A DNA stretch of 64,000 nucleotides from Spirosoma oryzae (GTDB taxonomy: Bacteria > Bacteroidota > Bacteroidia > Cytophagales > Spirosomataceae), in NCBI RefSeq assembly GCF_003002825.1, contig NZ_PVTE01000009.1:124001-188000 (forward strand), given 5' to 3'. The notes beneath the pieces were generated by a model. The model was given only the letters and a program-made list of their open reading frames with translations, ran no database searches and had not been told where the DNA came from. This document shows positions 12,510-22,644 of the stretch, piece after piece. Numbering within the stretch: the first letter of the stretch is position 1; each line of letters starts with the position of its first letter. The position numbers were made by a program, and so were the translations under genes.

Positions 12510-15272
12510 ATGTATCTGTCCCCCCACCCGTTTCTGGCCGCCCAGTCGGCCGGTGGAACCCTCCCGCCCCAGCTGCTTCCCCTCGACCAGAAAACCGAAC
12601 ACTGGCGAAAAGCCTGTATGGATGCCCTGGAAGGACTGGGTTTTCGGCAGTACTGGGACAACCAGAAGCTACGGGAGAATTACCGGATGGCATCGGGGGA
12701 GTTTCTGCTTTACCAGTACCAGGACGAAGAACCCAACGAGTACGCCAGTCTGATTCAGCTGGCCGCCCAGTACAGTAAGGAAGACCAGCCGATGGGCCGG
12801 ATGCGGCATTTCGATTTTACCCGGCAGGTGATCAACACGCTGACGGGGGAGCTGGAATCCCACCCGGCCGAGCAGCGGGTCGTGGCCAAAGGAGACAGTA
12901 TCGATTCGGCCCGGAGCCGGGAAAAAGCCCGTCTGTTGTCCGAATACGTTCACCAGCAGATCGATGCCGAGATCAACGCGGCCCTCATCGAGCAGGGCCT
13001 GGATCCCCAGAAGTCTGATTTTCAATCTCCAGAGCAGCAGCAGGCCTACAGCCAGCAGGTCGAGGAAGCCCGTAAGGCCCTGACCCCCGAAGAAATTCAG
13101 CGGTATATGTCCAGTAACTGGCAGCACGTAGCCGAGATCTGGGGAAACATTACCCTGGAAGATGCCCAGGAACGCTACCAGATGAAACCCAAAGCCAGCC
13201 TGGAGTTCGGGGACATGCTCAAGGTAGACCGGTGTTTTCGGCATTTCTACCTGACGGGTACGGGGTTTACCCAGGAAAGCTGGAATCCGCTGGAAACCTT
13301 TTTCCATACCTCTCCCGACGTTACCGACGTCGAAAAAGGAAACTACGCCGGCCGGGTAACGTTCCTCTCTCTACCCGACATCATCGACCGGTATGGTCAT
13401 TTGATGGACGGCTCCGAGCTGGAGGATCTCTACGGTAAACTGGCACTCAGCGGGGGTTACCAGACGGTTAAGGACTGGTACGGTAACCCGATCGATTACC
13501 TGTCGATCGAAGGAATGCCCTACGGCGTCAAGGTTCCCACGACCAATCCGGACCTGCTCCACTACCTGCCCCAGGTATCTCAGACGGGGGGTGGTTACCC
13601 GGCCCACGAGGTGCTGTTCGGTACCGGTAACCGGTACGGGGATCAGCGGTTTTATTACGGTAATCTCTACCAGGTGACCGAAGCCTACTGGAAATCCCAG
13701 AAACGGGTGGGCCGGCTGACCTGGCTGAATCCCGAAACAGGGCAGATCGAAAAAGTCATCGTTGATGAAACGGTCGTCTTGCCCCAGGGTACCAAAGAGA
13801 AAAAGGGGAATCTGACCAGGAATGACCCGGACGAGGATTCGGTGTTCACCGGTAAGGCCTTCGAGCCGACCATCGAATGGACCTGGATCAACGAAGTCTG
13901 GGGCGGTATCAAGCTGATGCCGATGGGTTCCCAGCCGGGAGCTACTGCCAATCATAAACCCCTCTACCTGGCCGTCAAACCACTGGATTTTCAGGGTAAG
14001 CCGGATGCGTTTCTTTATGAGCCGGAACTGCCCGTAGTGGGCTCGGTCTTTACGGCCCGGAATGCCCCGTCCCAGTCGCTGGTCGATCTGATGAAACCCT
14101 ATCAGATCGCCTATAACCTGTTTATGAACCAGGCTCTGACGATGGCCGAGGAAGAAATTCTGCCGTTTCTGCTGATGGATCCCAACCTGATTCCAACCAT
14201 CAACGGCTGGAACGACCGGGAAAACGGGGGCTTTCTGAACTGGCTGCAGAGTATCCGGGATACCCGGCTGGGCTTGGCCGATACCCGGCCTTCGGTTACC
14301 CAGGGAGCTAACCTGGGCGGACAGCTACCCCAAGTAATCAACCTGGATGCCACGTCCCGGATGATTGCCCGGGTGAACCTGGCCATGAGCTTCAAACAGA
14401 TGGCTTTGGAGCAGGTGGGTTTTTCTCCCCAGCGGCTGGGCGACGTTAAACCTACCGAAACGGCCACCGGGGTCAATACGGCAGCGGCCCGGAGTTACAT
14501 CCAGACAGCCCCGCTGTTCACCCGGTTTTTCGATTACATCCGCCGGGTCAACAAAAAAACGCTGGACTTTGCCCAGTTCTGCCAGGCTACCGACCGGGAT
14601 ATTACCGTCAGTACGATTCATTCGGATTATTCCAACAGCTTGCTGACCCTGAACGGAACCGAGCTGCTACTGGCCCAGCTCCACGTGTACGTAACTGATG
14701 CCCAGGCCGAACGGCGGAATCTGGAAATTGCCCGTCAACTGGCCCTGGAAAACAACACCTCGACGCTGTCGGCTTCCGATCGAATCGAGATGGGTACGGG
14801 CAATTCACTGGAGAAAATCAAGCAGATCGTCAAAAACTCGGAACTGAAAAACGATCAGCTCGTCCAGCAGAGCCAGCAACTCGAACAGCAGAAACTGGCA
14901 GCCGCCCAAAAACTCCAGGACGACCGGCAAAGCTTCGAAGCCGAGCAGAACGAGCTGGACCGGGAAGCCCGCAAAGAAGAAGCTTACATCCGAACCTTTG
15001 GCGGTAAGAACAATACAACAATGGGAGATACCAATAATGATGGTACTCCGGATTCCTTACAGTTTGCCAAACTCAGCCAGGCCCAGCAGGCCCAGCTCCA
15101 GAAACAGCAGGCTGATCAGCAGAAGAATGAACTGGCCCGGACCAAGCTACTGGTCGATAATCAGCAGCACCAGGATGGACTCCGGGAAGCCCAGGCCGAG
15201 CGGGCCAGCCGGGAAAAGATTGCCCGTATGAAAATCTCCCAGGCCCAGATCCAGGGGGATAAATCCAGGTAA
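12510..15272 (+). CDS. portal protein
   Basis: A 920-aa protein with the features of crAss-like portals. It has an N-terminal helical domain and a core beginning around residue 100 (RQVINTLTGELESHPAEQRV). A central beta-rich clip/stem region is followed by a conserved helical core (NLAMSFKQMALEQVGFSPQR, then LGDVKPTETATGV). The last 150 residues are a Gln/Lys-rich coiled coil (crown/barrel). It forms the dodecameric DNA gate at one capsid vertex and binds the terminase. It is the first gene after the terminator, followed by scaffold-like and MCP genes as expected. ATG at 12510 is the first in-frame start after the leader. Confidence 0.85.
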   Translation: MYLSPHPFLAAQSAGGTLPPQLLPLDQKTEHWRKACMDALEGLGFRQYWDNQKLRENYRMASGEFLLYQYQDEEPNEYASLIQLAAQYSKEDQPMGRMRHFDFTRQVINTLTGELESHPAEQRVVAKGDSIDSARSREKARLLSEYVHQQIDAEINAALIEQGLDPQKSDFQSPEQQQAYSQQVEEARKALTPEEIQRYMSSNWQHVAEIWGNITLEDAQERYQMKPKASLEFGDMLKVDRCFRHFYLTGTGFTQESWNPLETFFHTSPDVTDVEKGNYAGRVTFLSLPDIIDRYGHLMDGSELEDLYGKLALSGGYQTVKDWYGNPIDYLSIEGMPYGVKVPTTNPDLLHYLPQVSQTGGGYPAHEVLFGTGNRYGDQRFYYGNLYQVTEAYWKSQKRVGRLTWLNPETGQIEKVIVDETVVLPQGTKEKKGNLTRNDPDEDSVFTGKAFEPTIEWTWINEVWGGIKLMPMGSQPGATANHKPLYLAVKPLDFQGKPDAFLYEPELPVVGSVFTARNAPSQSLVDLMKPYQIAYNLFMNQALTMAEEEILPFLLMDPNLIPTINGWNDRENGGFLNWLQSIRDTRLGLADTRPSVTQGANLGGQLPQVINLDATSRMIARVNLAMSFKQMALEQVGFSPQRLGDVKPTETATGVNTAAARSYIQTAPLFTRFFDYIRRVNKKTLDFAQFCQATDRDITVSTIHSDYSNSLLTLNGTELLLAQLHVYVTDAQAERRNLEIARQLALENNTSTLSASDRIEMGTGNSLEKIKQIVKNSELKNDQLVQQSQQLEQQKLAAAQKLQDDRQSFEAEQNELDREARKEEAYIRTFGGKNNTTMGDTNNDGTPDSLQFAKLSQAQQAQLQKQQADQQKNELARTKLLVDNQQHQDGLREAQAERASREKIARMKISQAQIQGDKSR

Positions 15273-15337
15273 GGCTATAGCAGTCCCCCTTTCAGCGGCC
15301 CCCTCCGCATCAAACCCCCTTCGACCCCTATACTTTT

Positions 15338-16630
15338 ATGCCAACGCTCACCAGTACCCTGGACGAGAGTCTGTACGACACCATTTTTTCCGGAGCAACC
15401 CCTACACCAGCTCCTGATCCGGTTAGCTCTCCTTCTCCCAGTCCGGCCGTCGCCACGGCGGGACCCTCCAGTCCGGCTCCTGCAGCAGTTTCTACTGCTC
15501 CGGCGGACTCCAACCCGGCTCAGCCCACTTCTTCCGCAACACCTCCGACTCCTACCCAGCCCGCCCGGGTCACTCCAGACCGGCTATTATCCGAACAGGA
15601 GATTATGGATTCGGTGTTTCCCGAAGAATCGGTCAATCCACCGGCAACTCCGGCTACGACTGCTCCGGTAACTACTCCGGTTTCAGATCCCGCTCAACCC
15701 ACCAGTGATACGGTGGATGAAGCCGAACAGGAAAAAGAATTCACCAGCCAAGTCTTCAAGCGTCAGGTTCAAAAGCTGATCGATAAGGGGCTTTGGCAGG
15801 ACGTGGAAGGCCTGGACGAAATGGTTCTGGACGAAGACAGTTTCGACGAGCTGGCCCGGATGCAGGACGAGTACCGCATCGAGCAGGGCTGGCAGTCGGT
15901 CAAACAGGCTTCTCCGCTGGTCAACGATATTTTTTCGATTATCGAAGCCGGGGGTAATCCCGAGCAGATTCTGGAACTCCACCGGGATCACCAGCAGCTG
16001 GCGGCCATCAACACCGATACGCTGGAGGGGAAAAAAGAGCTGATTGCCCGCTACTACGAAGACGTAGTCGGCTTTCCCAAAACTGAAGTCAACCGCCGGC
16101 TGAAAAAGCTGGATCTGGACGGGGAAGCCGAAATCGAAGCCGAGTTCAGCATTGCCAACCAGAAGTACGGGGAGCATTTTCAGAAGGAAAAAGACCGGAT
16201 CACCCAGGCCGAAACCGACCGGCTGGCGGCTATCGAAGCCCGCAAACGGCAGAAGCTCGAAGCATCGGTGGCCCACCTACGGAGCCAGAAAGTAGCCGAT
16301 AGTGAGATTCGTTCCCAGCTGGGAGCTATCTACACCCCGAAGTGGAAAATGCCCGATACGGGAGAAGTACTTTCCGAATTCGATTACCAGCTGCTGCAGA
16401 TCCGAAACGATCCCCAGAAAAGTCTGGAATTGGCCCGCTTCGTTTTGAACCGGGACAAGTTCGTCAAGGAACTCACCACCCAGGCGACCAACCAGGTCGT
16501 CGAGCAGAACTACCAGAAACTCAAGTTCAAGCCGAAACCCACGGCAACAACCCCCGCTCCCGGCCAATCGGGACCGGGCCGTCCCCGGACCGATACACCG
16601 GAGAATCTCTATAAACCCTTCCTTTCTTAA
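15338..16630 (+). CDS. putative head scaffolding protein, 430 aa
   Basis: The N-terminal 125 residues are low-complexity Pro/Thr/Ala/Ser. Residues about 130-400 are helical and charged with coiled-coil character (EAEIEAEFSIANQKYGEHFQ; KEKDRITQAETDRLAAIEAR), and the C-terminus is basic and Pro-rich. There is no membrane segment or enzyme motif. Its place directly before the major capsid gene, with a three-base gap, and its composition fit a scaffold or capsid-assembly chaperone that would be removed or cleaved during maturation. This is inference from position and shape. Confidence 0.65.
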   Translation: MPTLTSTLDESLYDTIFSGATPTPAPDPVSSPSPSPAVATAGPSSPAPAAVSTAPADSNPAQPTSSATPPTPTQPARVTPDRLLSEQEIMDSVFPEESVNPPATPATTAPVTTPVSDPAQPTSDTVDEAEQEKEFTSQVFKRQVQKLIDKGLWQDVEGLDEMVLDEDSFDELARMQDEYRIEQGWQSVKQASPLVNDIFSIIEAGGNPEQILELHRDHQQLAAINTDTLEGKKELIARYYEDVVGFPKTEVNRRLKKLDLDGEAEIEAEFSIANQKYGEHFQKEKDRITQAETDRLAAIEARKRQKLEASVAHLRSQKVADSEIRSQLGAIYTPKWKMPDTGEVLSEFDYQLLQIRNDPQKSLELARFVLNRDKFVKELTTQATNQVVEQNYQKLKFKPKPTATTPAPGQSGPGRPRTDTPENLYKPFLS

Positions 16631-16633
16631 CCA

Positions 16634-18364
16634 ATGATTCAAACTGGGAGCCCGAATAACGGGATGAACCGGGGTGTTGCCATTCACACGACCAAGCTGG
16701 AGCTGGGTACCAAGCACACCGAGAAAAACTCACTCACCCAGCTGATGGGTCCCTCCGAGCAGTACCTGGGTCTGTTGAAACTCTGGAACCAATACCAGAT
16801 CATTTCGACTCCGCTGCTGTCGGCTACCGAGCTGAGCAACAACGTGATGTATACCAACGGCCTGGGGGCGTCCCTGAGCTATTCGGTACCCGTCAAGTTT
16901 GCCCTGCCCTTTACCACCGACGACATCAACGAGGAAGCCAAACCGGGTCTGAACCGGGAAGTTTTCTGGCTGCTGCTCAACACGCCCAACTACACCAAGG
17001 GTGATTTGCTGACCTACGACAGGGAAAACGGTAAGCAGGTCGTCGTCGATTTCTCGGTCGAGGAAAACCCGGCTCCCTACGGGGGCGGAGCCTGGCTCTA
17101 CGGGGTTAAACTAACCTCGGACGATCCAAAAGATTTCGTGTCCCGCCGGTTTACGGCCGCCGGGATCAGCTGGGTTAAAATCGGTAACGTCAAATCGGAA
17201 TGGAGCCGGGAAAACTCGGCCATCACCCAGGATTCGGACGGTACCGAGACGCTGATGTTCAAGACGGGTAATGCCCTTCAGTCGGTCGAGCACTGGATGA
17301 CGGGTCACGCCGACATGCTCGAATACAACGTCGATAGCCGGGGTGGTGGTACGAACCTGGCCCAGACAAAATCCGTCATGGGTCAGTTTGCCGATCCCCA
17401 CAAGGCGGCCGTGATGTATTTCTTCGAGACCCTGGGTGATCCCAACGATCCGAACAACCCGGATATTCAAAAGAATCCGATCCCGAATTCGGGCCGCTGG
17501 ATGCCAGTCATCATCATGATGCTCATGAAGGAGACCGCCCGGATGCAGAACGACTTTTATATGTACTCCCAGGGTGGTGTCGTCTGGGACGGCCGGGGTA
17601 CGGCAACCCGTATCGGGATGGGGTATTATCCCCAGATCAAATCGTCGGGTAACTACCACACCTACCAGAAACCCGAGCAGATCGGCCCGCTGCTGAAAGA
17701 AATCACGGGGGATCTGTTTTTTGGCCGGGTGGATCTGCCCTACGACCAGCGGAAGGTTAAATTCCGGATGGGTATGGGTGCGTTGATCGAAACCCAGAAA
17801 TACTTTAAACGGGAGTTCGGTCAGGACATCGCCTTCACCGTCTGGGCCCAACACAAAGCCCTCGATGGAATGCTGACGGGGACCAACCTGGATCTATCCT
17901 ACAAGGGCTACCGGTTTACTTCGTTTTTGTTCCCCGAAGTAGGGTTCGTCGAGATCGAACACGATCCGGCCCTGGACCAGATCGGCACCAAGGAAACCAA
18001 CGGGTTCCGGGGCCGCTACTCGACAAAATCCTACCGGGTGTTTGTCGAGGATCTCACCGAGGGAGCCTTCTCGAATGCTATGCCCCCGGCGGCCAATTAC
18101 GACGTCCGGGAAGGTTTCAACAACGGAGCCAACGTGGTACTGGTCAAGCCCAAAAACTACGATAAGGTTTATAGTTCCTACCGGGTCGGTACCTACTGTC
18201 CGGATATGCTCAAAACCTACGTCGGAGCCGGAGCCAATGCCCACATGCGGTCGGATGACGACAACAAGTTCTCGGTTCAGATGCAGTGGGCAGGTGAAGT
18301 CTGGGTAAAAGACCCCAGCCGCACAATCCTCATCGAGCTGGAAGACCTGCTGGAAACGGCCTAG
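16634..18364 (+). CDS. major capsid protein (HK97 fold, crAss-like)
   Basis: A 576-aa shell protein. It opens with NGMNRGVAIHTTKLELGTKH and carries the crAss-type segment NNVMYTNGLGASLSYSVPVK near residue 70; it has no enzymatic motifs. Length, Gly/Asn-rich loops, position after the scaffold-like gene, and its own strong terminator at 18373 (typical for a highly expressed gene) all fit the major capsid protein. The 418 to 480 region (FPEVGFVEIEHDPALDQIG) resembles the P-domain strands of this family. Codon use is strongly biased to the same Arg/Pro/Gly codons as the other head genes. Confidence 0.85.
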   Translation: MIQTGSPNNGMNRGVAIHTTKLELGTKHTEKNSLTQLMGPSEQYLGLLKLWNQYQIISTPLLSATELSNNVMYTNGLGASLSYSVPVKFALPFTTDDINEEAKPGLNREVFWLLLNTPNYTKGDLLTYDRENGKQVVVDFSVEENPAPYGGGAWLYGVKLTSDDPKDFVSRRFTAAGISWVKIGNVKSEWSRENSAITQDSDGTETLMFKTGNALQSVEHWMTGHADMLEYNVDSRGGGTNLAQTKSVMGQFADPHKAAVMYFFETLGDPNDPNNPDIQKNPIPNSGRWMPVIIMMLMKETARMQNDFYMYSQGGVVWDGRGTATRIGMGYYPQIKSSGNYHTYQKPEQIGPLLKEITGDLFFGRVDLPYDQRKVKFRMGMGALIETQKYFKREFGQDIAFTVWAQHKALDGMLTGTNLDLSYKGYRFTSFLFPEVGFVEIEHDPALDQIGTKETNGFRGRYSTKSYRVFVEDLTEGAFSNAMPPAANYDVREGFNNGANVVLVKPKNYDKVYSSYRVGTYCPDMLKTYVGAGANAHMRSDDDNKFSVQMQWAGEVWVKDPSRTILIELEDLLETA

Positions 18365-18372
18365 TTTGATTA

Positions 18373-18406
18373 CCCCCGGCCGGGTAATTCCGGTCGGGGC
18401 CTTTTA
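18373..18406 (+). terminator. terminator after the major capsid gene
   Basis: CCCCGGCCGG and CCGGTCGGGG pair around a GTAATT loop, followed by CCTTTT. It lies nine bases after the capsid stop. The T-run is short, so read-through into the next structural gene is likely and would give graded expression. Confidence 0.75.
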
Positions 18407-18435
18407 ACCACCCCTGAGAACGTACTGACAAGCCT

Positions 18436-19323
18436 ATGGCTGATCTAAAATTTATCCGGCAGCGGCCGAGCAAAGTCGCCCGGTACTACGATACCGAAAG
18501 CCGGCACAATAACCGCTCGGTCTGGCCGGGTGTCCACCAGACCTACGGAGTCCGGCTGGAAACCGATAACCGGACCTGGGTAACGGGACTCAACGCGGAT
18601 GCGGCCAGCATCCGGGCCATCAAAAATCCAAAGCTCAAGGAAGCGGCTCAGAAAGAAGCTAGTGACCGGCTTGATTTTTTCACCAAACATTTTAACCAGG
18701 ATCTGTCGGCAACCTCGGACTTCTGGAGTGATTACCGGCTGGATCTGGTTCGACGGGATTTGCTGGAGTACACGCTGGATCTGGAAAAGCCAGAGGAAGC
18801 CCTGCAGTACTACGTAGCCATTGCCAACCGGCGGCTGGCCCCGTCGGAAGAAGACCTGGACGAACCGGCTTACGAAAACACGTTTCTCTACGTCTACGAT
18901 CCCAAACTGCACATCAGCCGCCGGGCCCGCCTGCGGGAGCTAAAGGACGAAGTCGGTTCACTGATTCACGCGCAGCGGAACAACCCCGACCGGCTGTTTT
19001 ACTGGGTGGCTTATCTGAACATGCAGCCCAACATTCACATGAGCCGGGAAGAGTTGTACGAAAAGCTGAACAACTACCGGGACACCAAAAAAACGGTGGA
19101 AGAGTTCGAAGCCCTCGAACTGGTGCTCAACAAAGATTCCGAAGAACTACAGGCCGCTTATTTGTTCCGGCAGGCCCGTCAGAAAAAACGGATCGTCAAA
19201 GTCGGTAGTCAGTACACGCTGCTGGAACACGAACTGGGTAAAACCGATTCGGAAGCCATCGATACCCTGCTGCTGCCGGAAAACACTCACCTGCTGGATT
19301 CGCTGATGGATCTGGCCCGCTAG
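18436..19323 (+). CDS. structural/head-completion protein, 295 aa
   Basis: A helix-rich charged protein directly after the capsid terminator, back to back with the next gene (TAG then ATG). Opens MADLKFIRQRPSKVARYYDT; basic in the first 90 residues and acidic later. No membrane segment or catalytic motif. In crAss-like phages this slot encodes conserved virion proteins around the portal or capsid, but the exact role is unknown to me. Confidence 0.6.
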   Translation: MADLKFIRQRPSKVARYYDTESRHNNRSVWPGVHQTYGVRLETDNRTWVTGLNADAASIRAIKNPKLKEAAQKEASDRLDFFTKHFNQDLSATSDFWSDYRLDLVRRDLLEYTLDLEKPEEALQYYVAIANRRLAPSEEDLDEPAYENTFLYVYDPKLHISRRARLRELKDEVGSLIHAQRNNPDRLFYWVAYLNMQPNIHMSREELYEKLNNYRDTKKTVEEFEALELVLNKDSEELQAAYLFRQARQKKRIVKVGSQYTLLEHELGKTDSEAIDTLLLPENTHLLDSLMDLAR

Positions 19324-19941
19324 ATGACCACCGAACAGCTGTACTACCAGAGCCTGGCCCAGCTAAGCCGGCTGGGTACGGGGGTTGGTCAGAAGATCGA
19401 ACCCGACATCTGGGTTGCCCTCTGGAACGCGGCTCAGGCCAGCTGGTTCGGTAAGTCCCTGGAAAGCCGGTCGGATTCAGTACTCCGGGATCAGCTCAGC
19501 TACCTCTACGTTCCCGACGAACTGCTGACCCCTGTACAGGGAGAAACCCCCGACCGGTTCCGCTCGTTTAACCTACCCGATACCCTCTACCAGCTGACCA
19601 GCATCCGAGTACGGGCTATCCGTGACAGCTGCGAAGCCGAGCTGCTGGCCACACCCCAGATGCCCCAGCTAGTAGCCGAGCAGTGGGAAGACCCGATGCT
19701 GCGGCCGGACTTCGACTGGCGGGAAACGATCTACAGCCAGGCCCGGGGCAAGCTACTGGTTTACCAGCGAAACTTTCAGGTAAACCAGGCCCGTATCAGC
19801 TACTACCAACGGCCCATCGATCTGGAGCTACCCGGTTACCAGAAACTCGACGGGTCGATTAGCCAGGCAATCAATTCGGACATGCCGGCCGAGCTGCAAC
19901 AGGAGATCCTTCAGCTGCTTTTGCCCCAGCTACAAGCCTAA
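19324..19941 (+). CDS. head-tail connector-like structural protein, 205 aa
   Basis: Helical N-terminus (LYYQSLAQLSRLGTGVGQKI) and a C-terminal segment of the type seen in crAss-like connector proteins (ARISYYQRPIDLELPGYQK, then LDGSISQAINSDMPAELQQE). It follows the 295-aa gene without a gap. A poly-pyrimidine stretch and a small CCGGT/ACCGG hairpin follow its stop. It probably joins portal and tail or caps a neck ring; assignment is by resemblance and context. Confidence 0.6.
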   Translation: MTTEQLYYQSLAQLSRLGTGVGQKIEPDIWVALWNAAQASWFGKSLESRSDSVLRDQLSYLYVPDELLTPVQGETPDRFRSFNLPDTLYQLTSIRVRAIRDSCEAELLATPQMPQLVAEQWEDPMLRPDFDWRETIYSQARGKLLVYQRNFQVNQARISYYQRPIDLELPGYQKLDGSISQAINSDMPAELQQEILQLLLPQLQA

Positions 19942-19992
19942 CCTTTTCTTTTTTACCCCTACCCTTTTTTCCGGTACGCACCGGATCCCTTT

Positions 19993-21921
19993 ATGAACGA
20001 AGGAAAACTTTACAACGGCCAGCGAATCTCGATGGTCACAAACAACACCAAGTTGTTCGCCGGGACTGGTCCTGAAGACCTGGCAACCGAGCAGATTGGT
20101 GTGTTTCAGCAGGACGGTAAGACCCGCTTCAAAGGGACCCGTACACCGGTCAAAAACAAAGGCCGCAAGTTTAAAATCATGCAGGGTTTCCCGAATCGGT
20201 ATTCGGCCCTGACGTCCCGGGCTCAGCTGCCCTCCTTCCCCCACCAGACGGTCGAATTCAAGGCCGAACAGATCGTGGGCTGGAACGGGATTGCCGCCAA
20301 ACCCTTTACCAAAGAGCCGATGGTAGCCGTGGGTTACGACGGTTCGGATGCGGCCAAAACCCTTTCGGTTAAAAAAGGAGAATCGGTTCAGTTCCATTTG
20401 CACCTGACGGGATCACCCATCCATAAGCTGACCAACCAGCGGGGCTGGCTCCACCAGGAATTCAACATCGAACCCGACTGTCTGGGCGATGCCGAACCCG
20501 GTACCCAACAGGCCTGCGCGAAAATCCAGAAGGCCTTCCTCGACCAGTTCGAACGGAAAACCTTTGGTACCATTCCGCTCAAAACTCTGGTCAAAGCCAC
20601 GGGTGTTTCGACCTGTGATACCCCGCCGTCGGGTCTGGTTCAGTTCAGTGAATACAGCATCGACGTTACCGATACGGGCTCGGAAGCGGCCCTGGGCCGG
20701 GTTCAGGCCCAGTACCCCGGTAAAGTCGTTACCCGGAAAAGCTACGCCGACCAGATCTCGACTTACCTAGTTCAGACGCCTTCGGGAGCCGGTAACGCCC
20801 CGGCTCAGCTATCGGTAAGCAAGAACCCCGTGTTGCCCAACTGTTCGACCTGTCCGAGTGGCTACACACTGGTGGCTCAGGGTTCGGTCTTTGAGGTTAC
20901 GGTACCCAACGACACGACTCCGGCCGACCAGCCCGGTCAGATCAGCAAAACCAAAATTGGCGGACAGCCCGAAGAAGCCGTCTTCCAGTACGTTATGCCG
21001 GCCGCCCAGGATCCGGCCCAGTTCGAGACCAACATCAAAGCCGGTACGGGTACCGCTTCGGCCGAAGTGAAGTTTCAGGGACTCCAGCGGGGTCTGTGTA
21101 CGCCCCCGGCGGCCCAGACATTATCCTGGACGGCAACCGGTAAAACCTTCTCGAAGGCTCCCGCCGACTACACGATTACCCTGCAGGATACGACCTGCGG
21201 TACGTCCCGGCTGGTCGAATTGCAGGCCCGCTACGGTTCGGGGGTATCCGAAGACGTGGATGGTCAGTGTACCCGCCGGTATAAACTGACGACTTACTCG
21301 GATGCAGTTTTCGACGACAGCTGCGGGCTGGAACGCTACAAGTTCGTGGCCCCCGATGCCTACGACAGCATTCCCTGGGTACCGGTAGTGCTGACGGGTT
21401 CGGGTACAACGGGTTGCTCGTGCGGTATTATCCTGGAAGGAGCCCGGTTTATCCGGCCGGTAAACGAGGTAACGTTCCCGCTGATCGGCTACGACCGGCG
21501 TGATCTGGAACCCGTTCAGATCCGGGTATCGGCGTTCTCCCACGATTATACGGGGCCGGTCTGTCAGACAACGTCGGTTCCCTTCACGATCCTGCAGAAC
21601 TCGGATTATCCGGTTGGTTTTGGCCGGGACGTCATTGAGACCGAACGGGACAGCCTGGGTTATTTTCTGAAGGAGTACACCTATCACCCGATCGTTCGGG
21701 AACTCTACGGGGATCGGTTCATTGCCAAGCCGGAGCTGTACTACGACGAGTACCAGCTGACGGTAAACACGAAGTCGAACAACATGGGCTTCTTCGGGGA
21801 AACGGGCTTTAAGATTATGTACCGGTTTTTCTTCCCGGTCGGGCAGGGTAAGGAGTTCGAAGCAGCCATCAACTCGCTGGTGGCTTCGGTAGACTCTGAC
21901 CTGTCCCTGGTAACCCTCTAA
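19993..21921 (+). CDS. large virion structural protein, 642 aa (beta-rich, Cys-containing)
   Basis: Mostly beta protein with paired Cys in several positions (NCSTCPSGYTLVAQGS; TGCSCGIILEGARF) and a C-terminal domain around LYYDEYQLTVNTKSNNMGFF. No catalytic motif. It stands alone between two hairpins and ends with a perfect terminator, which suggests high expression. Candidate roles are head decoration/auxiliary capsid protein or head fibre. I cannot decide from sequence. Confidence 0.65.
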   Translation: MNEGKLYNGQRISMVTNNTKLFAGTGPEDLATEQIGVFQQDGKTRFKGTRTPVKNKGRKFKIMQGFPNRYSALTSRAQLPSFPHQTVEFKAEQIVGWNGIAAKPFTKEPMVAVGYDGSDAAKTLSVKKGESVQFHLHLTGSPIHKLTNQRGWLHQEFNIEPDCLGDAEPGTQQACAKIQKAFLDQFERKTFGTIPLKTLVKATGVSTCDTPPSGLVQFSEYSIDVTDTGSEAALGRVQAQYPGKVVTRKSYADQISTYLVQTPSGAGNAPAQLSVSKNPVLPNCSTCPSGYTLVAQGSVFEVTVPNDTTPADQPGQISKTKIGGQPEEAVFQYVMPAAQDPAQFETNIKAGTGTASAEVKFQGLQRGLCTPPAAQTLSWTATGKTFSKAPADYTITLQDTTCGTSRLVELQARYGSGVSEDVDGQCTRRYKLTTYSDAVFDDSCGLERYKFVAPDAYDSIPWVPVVLTGSGTTGCSCGIILEGARFIRPVNEVTFPLIGYDRRDLEPVQIRVSAFSHDYTGPVCQTTSVPFTILQNSDYPVGFGRDVIETERDSLGYFLKEYTYHPIVRELYGDRFIAKPELYYDEYQLTVNTKSNNMGFFGETGFKIMYRFFFPVGQGKEFEAAINSLVASVDSDLSLVTL

Positions 21922-21937
21922 GGTGGTTGTGATGCGG

Positions 21938-21972
21938 ATGGGGTGGTGTCGATGATACCACCCCATTTTTTA
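21938..21972 (+). terminator. strong terminator
   Basis: Perfect 10-bp stem ATGGGGTGGT/ACCACCCCAT with a nine-base loop followed by TTTTT, 16 bases after the stop of the 642-aa structural gene. Confidence 0.92.
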
Positions 21973-21997
21973 TGGCTCCCGTTTTTTTCTTTTTCCC

Positions 21998-22465
21998 ATG
22001 ACCCGTCATCACCTCGAACTGCTTTCGCTGCCGGCCACCGACGAGACCATCCTGCTGCAGGACCTGTCGGTTTATAACGGCTACCCCGAATACCCTCGGC
22101 TCGTACTTACGGTTCCGGGCCGAAATAGCTGCTCGGTTCCCATCAAACCCGGAGAAACCACCGTCATCCGGCCCCTGAACCCGGGAGAACTACTGCCCGA
22201 CGGTATCTACACGGCTGATTACTCGGTAACCCCGCACGACCAGATCCAGCTTTGTTACCCCTTTCTGAGAACCTACCAGCTGGAATGCCGGCTTAACCGC
22301 TGGATTCAGACCATCGACTGGTTGCAGGAACCGGTGACCAGCCGTAACTACCAGACCCTGCAAAAAGTCACGGCCCTGCTGCTGGCGGCTACCTCATCGG
22401 TTCAGGCCGGGGATTTAGCCGGGGGGCAGCGGTATTTTCAGGGGTTACAAACCACCTGTCCGTGA
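21998..22465 (+). CDS. hypothetical virion-region protein, 155 aa
   Basis: A beta-rich N-terminal half (LSVYNGYPEYPRLVLTVPGR; TYTADYSVTP-like strands) and a helical C-terminal half ending around GDLAGGQRYFQGLQTTCP. The layout suggests a small attachment or chaperone protein for the receptor-binding genes that follow. It ends in a GTGA overlap with the next frame. No family assigned. Confidence 0.6.
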   Translation: MTRHHLELLSLPATDETILLQDLSVYNGYPEYPRLVLTVPGRNSCSVPIKPGETTVIRPLNPGELLPDGIYTADYSVTPHDQIQLCYPFLRTYQLECRLNRWIQTIDWLQEPVTSRNYQTLQKVTALLLAATSSVQAGDLAGGQRYFQGLQTTCP

Positions 22466-22644
22466 ACCTCTCTACCCCGCACCTGCGGTATCTGCTCACC
22501 CAGCTACCCCGGCTGAGCTGCCCCAAAAAGCATGACATCTACCGAACAGTCCTGGAGACCGCCCTGCTGCGACCAGACCGCCGGCCGTATCAACCTGAAA
22601 TCGAGCTTCTCACCCGGGCTTTCGGCGGTTCAGCAAACGGCTGA
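22462..22644 (+). CDS. small hypothetical protein, 60 aa (overlaps the next frame)
   Basis: GTG start inside the previous stop. Helical, Leu/Arg-rich (HLRYLLTQLPRLSCPKKHD). The 3' 113 bases overlap the 78-aa frame at 22532 in the +1 register. Both frames show the codon bias of the region, so either both are real, or one is, or a frameshift joins them. Confidence 0.45.
   Translation: MNLSTPHLRYLLTQLPRLSCPKKHDIYRTVLETALLRPDRRPYQPEIELLTRAFGGSANG

Noticed and set aside
12669-18244. Several long minus-strand frames opposite portal, scaffold and capsid genes
   Set aside because: Shadows produced by the strong codon bias of the plus-strand genes.
19971-19984. CCGGT/ACCGG hairpin as a terminator
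   Set aside because: The T-runs precede rather than follow it and the stem is only five pairs.
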